Of a stretch of 64,000 nt of DNA, positions 25,203 through 32,286 are shown one piece after another; within the stretch, counting starts at the first letter, position 1, and the number at the start of each line of letters is the position of its first letter. The translations under genes were made by a program, and so were the position numbers. Origin of the DNA: Mesorhizobium hawassense (GTDB taxonomy: Bacteria > Pseudomonadota > Alphaproteobacteria > Rhizobiales > Rhizobiaceae); NCBI RefSeq assembly GCF_003289945.1, contig NZ_QMBP01000002.1, positions 248,001 to 312,000 on the forward strand. The letters run 5' to 3'. The notes below the pieces were generated by a model. The model was given only the letters and a program-made list of their open reading frames with translations. It did not search any database and was not told the origin of the DNA.

Positions 25203-25622
25203 ATGGCCGACGACACGGACCTTTCCAACCTTCCCGCGCGGACCAACGTAGTGGAAGCGCTCGCCGCCGCACGACCCGGCAACCTCGCCGCCATCATCGG
25301 CCGCATCGAGGAAGTCGTGGAGGAGGAGACCGCCGGTATACGCGGCGGAACAGCCTATGACCTGAAATCCTCGAACGCGCGCAAGAGCCGCTATCTCTAC
25401 GAGCTGAACCGGGCGCTCAAGGGCGCCAACGAGATCGAATTCCTCGAGCAGCATCGCGAAGGCCTGCTCAGGTTGCGCCAGAAGCTGGCGAAGAACGAGG
25501 CGGCGATCCTTGCGCATCTCAACGCCGTCAACGAGGTCGCCACGCTTCTGAGGAACGCCATCCAGCGCGCCGATACCGACGGCACCTATTCGGCCTGCGA
25601 GTTCGGAATGGCCAGGGCCTGA
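25203..25622 (+). CDS. FlgN-like flagellar protein
   Basis: A 139-residue soluble helical protein eight bases after the rod-binding gene. Heptad-like charged helices (IIGRIEEVVEEETAGIRGG, RYLYELNRALKGANEIEFLE and RLRQKLAKNEAAILAHLNAV) fit a FlgN-type export chaperone for the hook-junction proteins FlgK and FlgL. The family is poorly conserved, so the call rests on length, helical pattern and position. No membrane or signal sequence is present. Confidence 0.62.
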   Translation: MADDTDLSNLPARTNVVEALAAARPGNLAAIIGRIEEVVEEETAGIRGGTAYDLKSSNARKSRYLYELNRALKGANEIEFLEQHREGLLRLRQKLAKNEAAILAHLNAVNEVATLLRNAIQRADTDGTYSACEFGMARA

Positions 25623-25653
25623 TGAAGATGATCACGGCGCGAGGTCAGACCCG

Positions 25654-26184
25654 GTGATAAAATTCATCGCCGCCGCGCTGTGGATTTGCGCCGTGACGCT
25701 CGGCGCCGTCTTCTATTCCTTCCAGGCGGCCAGCCAGCGCGGCGCGGCCGAGCCGCCGAAGCCGATGCTGGGCGGCCTCGACTACGTCAAGACCGACATG
25801 ATCTCGGTGCCGCTCTTGCGCGACGGCAGGATCGACGGTTATTTCCTCACCAAGCTCGTCTATACGGTGGAGCCGGCGGAGATAAAGAAGCTGTCGATCC
25901 CGGCGCAAGCGCTGATGACCGATCAGGTCTACTCCTATCTCTATTCCAATCCGCAGATCGACTTCACCAAGAAGGAATCGATCGATCTCGACGCCTTTCG
26001 CAGGTCGATCCGCGACACCATCAACACCCGTATCGGCGTCGAGCTGGTGCACGAGGTGCTGATCGACCAGGTCAACTTCCTCTCCAAGGACGATATCCGC
26101 GACAACGCGCTCCGCCGCCGCAGGGGTGCCGGCGAAACCGCGGCGGCGATGACCAAGGCGTTCAAGGCCGCGCCGGAGCACTGA
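25654..26184 (+). CDS. Membrane protein of the flagellar cluster, FliL-like topology
   Basis: A 176-residue protein with GTG start, an N-terminal membrane anchor (FIAAALWICAVTLGAVFYSF) and a periplasmic domain. The fold pattern of strand LLRDGRIDGYFLTKLVYTVE, long helix DLDAFRRSIRDTINTRIGVE and final strand VLIDQVNFLSKD is reminiscent of FliL, which stabilises stators, but I see no firm sequence match. It follows the FlgN-like gene by 31 bases and is likely the last gene of the flagellar operon. It should be treated as a conserved protein of uncertain function. Confidence 0.55.
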   Translation: MIKFIAAALWICAVTLGAVFYSFQAASQRGAAEPPKPMLGGLDYVKTDMISVPLLRDGRIDGYFLTKLVYTVEPAEIKKLSIPAQALMTDQVYSYLYSNPQIDFTKKESIDLDAFRRSIRDTINTRIGVELVHEVLIDQVNFLSKDDIRDNALRRRRGAGETAAAMTKAFKAAPEH

Positions 26185-26256
26185 TTGTCCGGCAAGGCTC
26201 GGCACGGATGCCTGAACCCAGCCTGCCCGTGATGCGACTTGACGCATGGTGACCGC

Positions 26257-26287
26257 GTTGACGTAAACGTCAACTCGAAGCTATATG
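26257..26287 (+). promoter_or_regulatory. Promoter with overlapping palindromic operator upstream of the SCP2 gene
   Basis: Perfect inverted repeat GTTGACGT-AA-ACGTCAAC at 26257-26274. Its left arm contains a -35 box TTGACG (26258-26263); 18 bases later lies a -10-like TATATG (26282-26287). The palindrome in the -35/spacer region is the geometry of MerR-type activators, and the ACGT-nn-ACGT core resembles sites of acid-degradation regulators such as LiuR. The regulator is not in the window. Confidence 0.65.
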
Positions 26288-26378
26288 CGCCGGTGACACG
26301 CGACCGCGCGCTGCGTGGCGCGTCGCCCAGCGGCCAACAAGCCGATGCGCGTCAACGCAACCAATGAGGAGAACCGCC

Positions 26379-26663
26379 ATGGGCGTTCAGGAGATTGCCG
26401 ACAAGATCAAGTCGCGCGTGGCAAGCGCGGGCTTCGAGCATTCGGTCAAGTTCGACACCGGCAGCGACGGCGTCATCGTCATCGACGGCGCGACCGTCTC
26501 GACCACCGACGCGCCGGCCGACTGCACGATCAAGCTCTCGCTCGACGATCTGGATTCGCTGATTGCCGGCGACCTCAATCCGACCATGGCCTTCATGGCC
26601 GGCAAGCTCAAGGTCGAAGGCGACATGACGGTCGCCATGGCGCTCAGCCAATTGCTCGGCTGA
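26379..26663 (+). CDS. SCP2 sterol-binding domain protein
   Basis: A 94-residue single-domain SCP2 protein; these bind fatty acyl-CoA or other lipids in a hydrophobic tunnel. The ATG at 26379 follows GAGGAGAACC. Family signs are VKFDTGSDGVIVIDGATV, the strand CTIKLSLDDLDSLIAGDLN, and the C-terminal MAFMAGKLKVEGDMTVAMAL, which is the conserved FxxGKLKVxGD motif. A palindromic promoter upstream and a strong terminator downstream show it is a single-gene unit. Its link to acyl-CoA metabolism is inferred from the family and the operator type. Confidence 0.9.
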   Translation: MGVQEIADKIKSRVASAGFEHSVKFDTGSDGVIVIDGATVSTTDAPADCTIKLSLDDLDSLIAGDLNPTMAFMAGKLKVEGDMTVAMALSQLLG

Positions 26664-26677
26664 TCCTTCGCAAAAAC

Positions 26678-26711
26678 ACAACGCCGCCCGACGGGCGGCG
26701 TTGTCTTTTTT
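26678..26711. terminator. Bidirectional Rho-independent terminator
   Basis: Perfect 12-bp stem ACAACGCCGCCC (26678-26689) and GGGCGGCGTTGT (26693-26704) with a three-base loop. T-rich CTTTTTTG follows on the plus strand; on the minus strand the stem is followed by GTTTTTG. It serves the SCP2 gene and the convergent acetyltransferase gene. Confidence 0.88.
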
Positions 26712-26727
26712 GTTGAGCCGACAGCCG

Positions 26728-27492
26728 TCACGCGACGAAGCCCAGCGCCTGTCCCTTGATCTTGCGGCCGGCGGCCTTGATCGTGCCTTTGGCGCCGTCC
26801 AGCGCGCCGTCCTTCAGCTCCAGCGCCAGAAGCCGGTGCCGCTCATAGGGACCAGGCATGGCAAGCGTTCCGGTGCGGTCGGCCGAAAAGCCGAACCGGC
26901 CGTAATAGGGCGCATCGCCGACGAGCAGGACCGCGCAGTGACCGAGCCGAGCGGCTTCGGCAACCGCATGCCGCATCAGCGCCGAGCCGATGCCGCCGCT
27001 CTTCAGTCCCGGCTCGACGGCGAGCGGGCCGAGCAGGAGCGCCGGACCGCCCTCACCCAGCCTCACATCCCAAAGCCGCACCGTGCCGACGACTGCGCCC
27101 GACGCGTCGCGGACGACGAAGGCCAGACCTTCCGAAGGCCGGCGGCCGCGCCGCAGCTTTTCGGACGACTTCTTCCTGCGGTTCGGACCCATGGCCCGGT
27201 CGAGCAGCTTTTCGCGCGCCACGGTGTCGCCGGCGCCTTCGCCAACGATGACGAAGGCCGGCGCCTGGGCGGCCCCCTCGTCCGGCGCGCCGCGTGAGCC
27301 AGCCTGTGCCCGATGGGCCAGGGAGGGCGCGAAAGCATTTTCAGGCGAAGTGGAAACCGGTTCGCTGTAAGAAAATGCGCCAAGGAACGCCGCAGTCGGG
27401 CTCTTCTCCCCCGCGGAGAAAAGCTCAGCCGACGGTCCGGACGAGGGGGCAATTTCGGTGGCCGCAATGGCCGATTTGATCAGGTATTCCAT
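26728..27492 (-). CDS. GNAT-family N-acetyltransferase (YhbS-like) with N-terminal extension
   Basis: A 254-residue protein. The GNAT fold occupies the C-terminal two thirds: LAFVVRDASGAVVGTVRLW, then LLLGPLAVEPGLKSGGIGSALM with the acetyl-CoA pyrophosphate loop (GGIGSAL), and VLLVGDAPYYGRFGFSA. The GDxPYYxRFGF motif is typical of the YhbS group. The first about 85 residues are low-complexity and unlike the family, so the true start may lie further downstream. It is followed upstream by ornithine decarboxylase on the same strand. Substrate unknown. Confidence 0.82.
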   Translation of the reverse strand: MEYLIKSAIAATEIAPSSGPSAELFSAGEKSPTAAFLGAFSYSEPVSTSPENAFAPSLAHRAQAGSRGAPDEGAAQAPAFVIVGEGAGDTVAREKLLDRAMGPNRRKKSSEKLRRGRRPSEGLAFVVRDASGAVVGTVRLWDVRLGEGGPALLLGPLAVEPGLKSGGIGSALMRHAVAEAARLGHCAVLLVGDAPYYGRFGFSADRTGTLAMPGPYERHRLLALELKDGALDGAKGTIKAAGRKIKGQALGFVA

Positions 27493-27563
27493 ATCCGCGA
27501 TCCTTCACGAGCGGAGATCTGTTCCACAAGCGAGCCGGGCGGATGACGGCACCCACCCGGGTT

Positions 27564-27596
27564 GATCTGAGCGGTTTCTTGCGAACTGCTCAGATC
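27564..27596. repeat. Hairpin over the ornithine decarboxylase stop codon, similar to hairpin 2 of the repeat family
   Basis: Arms GATCTGAGCGGTT (27564-27576) and AACTGCTCAGATC (27584-27596) form 13 pairs (one G-T) around a seven-base loop. The AGCGGTT/AACTGCT part equals that of hairpin 2 in copies at 41013 and 55538. It overlaps the stop codon at 27590-27592. There is no T-run, so it is not a classic terminator. Confidence 0.55.
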
Positions 27597-28723
27597 ACGT
27601 AGGATCGGAGAGGCTCGAAGCCGTTGAAAGCGACCGCCGAATAGGTGGTCGTGTAGGCTCCGGTGCCTTCGATCAGCACCTCGTCGCCGATGGTCAGCGA
27701 CAAAGGCAGCGGATAAGGCGTCTTTTCGTACATCACGTCGGCCGAATCGCAGGTCGGACCGGCAAGCACGCAAGGCGCGGTTTCCGAGCCGTCATGGCGC
27801 GTGACGATCGGATAGCGGATCGCCTCGTCCATGGTCTCGGCGAGGCCGCCGAACTTGCCGATGTCGAGGAACACCCAGCGCACATTGTCGTTGTCGGCCT
27901 TCTTCGAGATCAGCACGACTTCGGACTTGATGACGCCGGCATTGCCGACCATGCCGCGGCCCGGCTCGATGATCGTCTCGGGCAGCGCGTTGCCGAAATG
28001 CTTGCGAAGCGCCGAGAAGATCGCCTGGCCATAGGCCTGGGCCACCGGCACGTCCTTCAGGTAACGGGTCGGGAAACCGCCGCCCATGTTGACCATCTTC
28101 AAGACGATGCCTTCGTCGGCGAGCGTCGCGAACACCTTCTTGGCATCGCCCAGCGCGCGGTCCCAGGCCGTGAGATCGGTCTGCTGCGAGCCGACATGGA
28201 ACGACACGCCATAGGCCTCGAGGCCGAGGCCCTTGGCATGGCGCAGCACGTCGACGGCCATCGCCGGCACGCAGCCGAACTTACGCGACAGCGGCCACTC
28301 GGCGCCTTCGCCGTCGGTGAGCACGCGGCAGAACACGCGCGCGCCGGGAGCGACGCGGGCGATCTTCTCGACTTCCTCGACGCAGTCGACCGCGAACAGG
28401 CGGATACCGAGCTGGTAGGCGCGTGCGATGTCACGCTCCTTCTTGATGGTGTTGCCGAAGGAAATGCGATCGGCCGGCGCGCCGGCATCCATCGCCATCT
28501 CGACCTCGGCAACCGATGCGGTGTCGAAGGACGAGCCCATCGCAGCAAGCAGGCGCAGGATTTCCGGCGCCGGGTTTGCTTTCACCGCATAGTAGATCTT
28601 GGAATCGGGCAACGCCTTCTCGAAGGCGCGGAAATTGTCGCGCACGACATCGAGGTCGACGACGAGGCAGGGGCCGTTCGGACGTCGGGTGGCGAGGAAG
28701 TCAAGGATGCGCTGGGTGGCCAT
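27590..28723 (-). CDS. Ornithine/lysine decarboxylase, alanine-racemase-fold type
   Basis: PLP enzyme that decarboxylates ornithine to putrescine, the first polyamine step, in the cytoplasm. It has 377 residues, starting at the ATG at 28723 behind GGAGAG. Fold type III features are the PLP lysine in KIYYAVKANPAPEILRLLA (near residue 53), FHVGSQQTD, the glycine loop NMGGGFPTRY, EPGRGMV and the active-site CDSADVMYE. Tyr near the end sits in TGAYTTTYS. Substrate specificity between ornithine and lysine cannot be read safely. A leader of about 430 bases precedes it. Homospermidine synthase at 54 kb would use the putrescine. Confidence 0.92.
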   Translation of the reverse strand: MATQRILDFLATRRPNGPCLVVDLDVVRDNFRAFEKALPDSKIYYAVKANPAPEILRLLAAMGSSFDTASVAEVEMAMDAGAPADRISFGNTIKKERDIARAYQLGIRLFAVDCVEEVEKIARVAPGARVFCRVLTDGEGAEWPLSRKFGCVPAMAVDVLRHAKGLGLEAYGVSFHVGSQQTDLTAWDRALGDAKKVFATLADEGIVLKMVNMGGGFPTRYLKDVPVAQAYGQAIFSALRKHFGNALPETIIEPGRGMVGNAGVIKSEVVLISKKADNDNVRWVFLDIGKFGGLAETMDEAIRYPIVTRHDGSETAPCVLAGPTCDSADVMYEKTPYPLPLSLTIGDEVLIEGTGAYTTTYSAVAFNGFEPLRSYVI

Positions 28724-29153
28724 CGGGGTCTCTCCATAACGCCTTTCGGCGCGCAATAAGGCTGCGGGACGCGGGCTGTCGGCCTCGCGAACACGCGGTG
28801 GACAAAGGCGGGACGGAAAATCCATGGAACCAGCCGGTGGAGACCCCGGAACCATGAATCGCCGTCTCGCGGCGGTGAACCTTGGCCTTGCCCGGCCTCG
28901 GTTCGCTTTGTCTGCCTTGGCTTGGATGGGAGACCCGTCCGCACTGCCGGCAATGAAGGTGTGCCTCTTTAGTAACCCCGGTCTTTGGACAACCGGAAGA
29001 GAACCAGAAAGGCCCGCACCGTCGTTGCTTCAAGGTGTCCTCGATCTTGTGGTTGGCCACTGACCGACTGGAGTGGTTGGCTCCAGTTACCTTACCGATG
29101 GCCCTCACCATTCGAGGATCGGCGGACACCCACAGGCACGTGCGACTTTGGGC
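28724..29153 (-). ncRNA. Long structured 5' leader of ornithine decarboxylase, candidate speF RNA element
   Basis: About 430 transcribed bases lie between the predicted start site near 29153 and the ATG at 28723, with no convincing gene. Hairpins include ACTGGAG/CTCCAGT (29067-29087, loop CCAACCA) and CCGGT/ACCGG near 28980-29000. The sequence CCAACCA occurs twice in the first 100 bases. An RNA motif called speF is known upstream of ornithine decarboxylase genes in Alphaproteobacteria. Position and gene fit, but I could not score the model. The most structured part is roughly 28930-29110. Confidence 0.55.
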
Positions 29154-29159
29154 AAGCGC

Positions 29160-29188
29160 GATATAGGAGCGAAGGGTTTCACAATCAA
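29160..29188 (-). promoter_or_regulatory. Sigma-70-type promoter for the ornithine decarboxylase leader
   Basis: Minus strand: -35 TTGATT (29188-29183), a 17-base spacer, then -10 TATATC (29165-29160). Predicted start near 29153. It is the best promoter match in the interval and explains the long leader. No operator palindrome overlaps it. Confidence 0.55.
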
Positions 29189-29263
29189 TAAAAATCGTAA
29201 GCTCAGGTTGTAAAATTTCTGGCATCGAACAATGTTTGTCGGACCGTATCCGGAAATCGAACG

Positions 29264-30460
29264 ATGCCAGGAACTCAAGGGCCGCTCAACGCCTTCCTCG
29301 ATCTGCGCCAAATGCCTGTGGCCAATGCGCAATTAGGCCCGCTCGCCGGCCTGCGCCTGGCCGTCAAGGATATCTATGACGTCGCCGGCTATCGCACCGG
29401 CTGCGGCAACCCGCAAAGGTTCGAGGAGGCGCATGCCGCCTCGCGCACGGCGGAAGCGGTGCAGACGATCCTCGATGCCGGCGCGCGATTCGTCGGCAAG
29501 ACCCAGACCGACGAGTTGGCCTTCTCGCTCTTCGGCCAGAACGCGCACTACCCGTACCCGGTCAATCCCGCCGCGCCCGAGCGCGTCACCGGCGGCTCCT
29601 CCTCTGGCTCGGCGGCCGCCGTCGCCGGCGGCCTGGCGAACATCGCCACCGGCTCCGACACCGGCGGTTCGATCCGCGCGCCGGCGAGCTTCTGCGGCCT
29701 GATCGGGCTGCGCACCACGCATGGCCGTATCCCGCTCGACGGCGCGATGAAACTGGCTTCGAGCTTCGACACCTTCGGCTGGTTCGCCGACGACATCGAG
29801 ACCTACGAGGCGGTCGGCAAGCTTTTGCTCGGCCGCCATCCGCACCAGCACCCGCTCAGCCGGCCGCTGTCGATCCGCTGGCTGGACGCTTTCGTCATGG
29901 GTCCGGCGGAAGCCACGCAATATGCGCGCATGAAGGCGCTGGCCGCTTCGGTCATCGGCCAGCCGGCGGAGACCGAATACACCTTCGCCTCGTTCCCGGA
30001 CGAGCTCTACTGGTGCTTTCGCCGCTTGCAGGCCTTCGAGGCCTGGCGCGAGCACGGTGCCTGGATCTCGGCCGGCGGGCGTCTCAGCCCGGGCGTCGAC
30101 GAGCGTTTCGGTTTCGGCCGCACCATCGATGCCAAGACCGCCGCAACCGAAGCCGCGCGCCGCCTGGCGTTCCGGGCCGAGCTCGGGGCGTTGCTCGGCA
30201 ACAACGGCTTCCTGATGCTGCCCACGGTTCCCGGCGCGGCGCCGCTCGCCGCCGGCACGCCGGAGCAGTTCCAGGCCTACCGCGAAAGAGCGTTGCATCT
30301 CTTATGCCTCTCCGGCCTCTCGGGCTTTCCGCAGATCACCTTGCCAATCGGCTCCGTCGACGGCGCTCCCTTCGGCCTGTCGCTGCTGGGGCCTTCCGGC
30401 AGCGACGTTGCCCTGATACGGCTCGGCCGCAAGATTCTCGACGCGGCACGAAAGGTCTGA
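29264..30460 (+). CDS. Amidase signature family hydrolase
   Basis: A 398-residue amidase. The Ser-cisSer-Lys triad is visible: Lys in LRLAVKDIYDVAGYRT (near residue 34), the cis-Ser in the Gly-Ser loop VTGGSSSGSAAAVAGG, and the nucleophile in TGSDTGGSIRAPASFCG. The protein is shorter than GatA, and gatB and gatC are absent, so it is not the tRNA amidotransferase. The substrate is an unknown amide. Start at the ATG at 29264. The LysR gene begins two bases after its stop, suggesting that pair forms an operon. Confidence 0.88.
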   Translation: MPGTQGPLNAFLDLRQMPVANAQLGPLAGLRLAVKDIYDVAGYRTGCGNPQRFEEAHAASRTAEAVQTILDAGARFVGKTQTDELAFSLFGQNAHYPYPVNPAAPERVTGGSSSGSAAAVAGGLANIATGSDTGGSIRAPASFCGLIGLRTTHGRIPLDGAMKLASSFDTFGWFADDIETYEAVGKLLLGRHPHQHPLSRPLSIRWLDAFVMGPAEATQYARMKALAASVIGQPAETEYTFASFPDELYWCFRRLQAFEAWREHGAWISAGGRLSPGVDERFGFGRTIDAKTAATEAARRLAFRAELGALLGNNGFLMLPTVPGAAPLAAGTPEQFQAYRERALHLLCLSGLSGFPQITLPIGSVDGAPFGLSLLGPSGSDVALIRLGRKILDAARKV

Positions 30461-30462
30461 CC

Positions 30463-31362
30463 ATGGACACATTGACCCGCATGCGCGCCTTCATCGACGT
30501 GGTCGAGGCCGAGGGCTTTTCGGCCGCGGCGCGCAAGATCGGCCGGTCCAAGGCGCTGCTGTCGAAATATGTGCGCGAACTGGAGGACGAGCTCGGCGCG
30601 CTGCTTTTGAACCGCACGACGCGACAGTTCTCGCTGACTGAAGCCGGCCACACCTATTATCAGCGGGCGTCTGAAATCGTGCGCGAGGTCGACAACCTCG
30701 CCGAGGCCGTGCGCCAGTCCTCCGGCGACGTTCGCGGCCGGATCAAGCTGTCGGCCGCCCGCACCTTCGCCGACGCGCCGATCGGCCAGTCGCTGATCGA
30801 CTTCACCAGGCAGCACCCCGACATCGTGCTCGACATCCATCTCGACGACCGCTTCGTCGACTTGGTCGAGGAAGGTTTCGACCTTGCCGTGCGCATCTCG
30901 CGGCTGGAGAACTCCTCGCTGATCGCCAGGCGGCTGGCGCCGTTCTCGGTCAGGCTTTGCGCATCGCCCGATCTGATCGCCAAGCATGGCGCGCCGACGC
31001 GGCCGCAGGATCTCGCGAACATGCCCTGCATCGTCGACACCAACGGCCGTTCGCTGGCCAACTGGCGCTTCAAGGGCGAGGGCGAGGACTCGATGAGCGT
31101 CGCCGTTTCAGGTCCGATCGAGGTCAACAGCCCGATCGTGGCAAGAGCCGCCGCGCTCTCGGGTCTTGGCTTTGCCATGTTGCCGGATTTCATCGCCGCG
31201 CCCGACGTCGCGTCGGGCAAGCTGGTCACCGCGCTCGACGATCGCATCCTGTCGGGCACCGGCATCTTCGCCGTCTACCCACACCGCCGCTACCTGCCGG
31301 CCAAGGTGCGTGTCTTCGTCGACTTCCTGGTGCAGTGGTTCAAGACGCGCGACACCGTCTGA
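30463..31362 (+). CDS. LysR-family transcriptional regulator
   Basis: A 299-residue regulator. The N-terminal winged helix has FIDVVEAEGFSAAARKIGR, then SKALLSKYVRELEDELGALL (recognition helix) and NRTTRQFSLTEAGHTYY. A linker helix and the periplasmic-binding-like effector domain follow from about residue 90, of the group with DDRFVDLVEEGFDLAVRIS. Unusually it is codirectional with the amidase it follows, two bases after the stop, so it may be autoregulated through that promoter. Target and ligand unknown. Confidence 0.9.
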   Translation: MDTLTRMRAFIDVVEAEGFSAAARKIGRSKALLSKYVRELEDELGALLLNRTTRQFSLTEAGHTYYQRASEIVREVDNLAEAVRQSSGDVRGRIKLSAARTFADAPIGQSLIDFTRQHPDIVLDIHLDDRFVDLVEEGFDLAVRISRLENSSLIARRLAPFSVRLCASPDLIAKHGAPTRPQDLANMPCIVDTNGRSLANWRFKGEGEDSMSVAVSGPIEVNSPIVARAAALSGLGFAMLPDFIAAPDVASGKLVTALDDRILSGTGIFAVYPHRRYLPAKVRVFVDFLVQWFKTRDTV

Positions 31363-31363
31363 G

Positions 31364-31402
31364 CATGTCGCGCGGACCTTATGCAACGGCATGCATCAAA
31401 AC
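31364..31402. repeat. Probable remnant of a GCATGTCG-type hairpin repeat
   Basis: Reads GCATGTCGCGC, then a short unrelated core, AACGGCATGC and the tail ATCAAAACCAAA. The start and tail match the repeat at 13741 and the AAAACAAA linker of the GCAATTCC copies, but the right arm and loop are eroded. It lies just after the LysR stop. Confidence 0.35.
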
Positions 31403-31486
31403 CAAACTGAGGCGCGTGTCCCAATTTCGCCTGCTTTCTGTCAACCCTCGGGCTCGCTCCCGAAGTCAATGGAATCGCGGCCCGGA

Positions 31487-32155
31487 ATGCATCTGAAACG
31501 GCAAGCAACCATGCTGGCCTCGGCCCTTGCGGCCACATTGGCCTCGGTCGAGCAGGCCGAAGTGCACCCGCATGTCTTCGCCGAGGCCCGCCTCGACGTC
31601 ATCCTCAGCCAGGATCACCAAAGTGTGACGGCGCTGCGCCACCTTTGGCGCTTCGACGACCTGTTTTCGAGTACAGTGATGATGGAGTTCGACAAGAACT
31701 CCGATCTGAAACTTGACGACAAAGAGCTCAAGGAAGTGGCCGACACCGTCCATTCCTCGCTGGCCGAGTTCAACTATTTCCAGCTCGTCACCCAGGACGG
31801 CAAGGACGTGCCCATGGTGCCGCCGCCGCATCTGATGGCGAACTTCGACAACGACCAGCTGATCATCCTGTTCGAGTCGCAGCCCAAGACGCCGATCAAG
31901 CTGACCGGCAAGATCGACATCGGCGTCTACGATCCGACCTTTTATACGGCGATCGACTTCACCGACGACGCCAACCTCACCGTCGAGGGCCTACCCTCGA
32001 CCTGCACCAGGAAGGTCATCCGTCCCGATCCGGACGAGGCGATCAAGGAAAACCAGAAGACCCTGACGGACGCGTTCTTCAACGATCCGACAGGCACAGA
32101 CATGAGCAAGATCTTCGCCACCAAGCTCGAGTTGACCTGCTCTCCGGAAGGATGA
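31487..32155 (+). CDS. DUF1007 periplasmic protein (partner of NicO transporter)
   Basis: A 222-residue secreted protein from the ATG at 31487; an ATG at 31469 is also open. The signal peptide is followed by EVHPHVFAEARLDV, the conserved HPH(V/I)F start of DUF1007 proteins, and the family pattern LRHLWRFDDLFSSTVMMEFD. The family is known in bacteria as the companion of NicO/RcnA-type permeases and may bind the metal in the periplasm through the HPH motif. The NicO gene follows. Metal identity is inferred. Confidence 0.85.
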   Translation: MHLKRQATMLASALAATLASVEQAEVHPHVFAEARLDVILSQDHQSVTALRHLWRFDDLFSSTVMMEFDKNSDLKLDDKELKEVADTVHSSLAEFNYFQLVTQDGKDVPMVPPPHLMANFDNDQLIILFESQPKTPIKLTGKIDIGVYDPTFYTAIDFTDDANLTVEGLPSTCTRKVIRPDPDEAIKENQKTLTDAFFNDPTGTDMSKIFATKLELTCSPEG

Positions 32156-32244
32156 TTTGGTGATGAAACCGTCGCTGCGCGCAAGCAGGTTCCGCAAGAG
32201 TGTCCCGCGGTTTTGCGATCGGAACCTGCGACGAACAAGGGAAT

Positions 32245-32286
32245 CCAGGCGGATATTCGTGGGGCGTCCCGCGAATATCCGCCTGG
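32245..32286 (+). promoter_or_regulatory. 19-bp hairpin covering the likely ribosome site and start codon of the NicO gene
   Basis: CCAGGCGGATATTCG (32245-32259) pairs perfectly with CGAATATCCGCCTGG (32272-32286). The stem is extended by TGGG/CCCG with one G-T pair, leaving a four-base loop GCGT (19 pairs in all). The left arm contains AGGCGGA, then TATTC, then GTG at 32259. As RNA this would bury both the Shine-Dalgarno and the start codon. It could be a metal- or temperature-sensitive translational switch, or a DNA palindrome for a regulator. Confidence 0.6.

Noticed and set aside
28701..29225. 174-codon minus-strand frame across the decarboxylase leader
   Set aside because: Cys/Arg/Ser-rich without family pattern and running over hairpins; better explained as untranslated leader.
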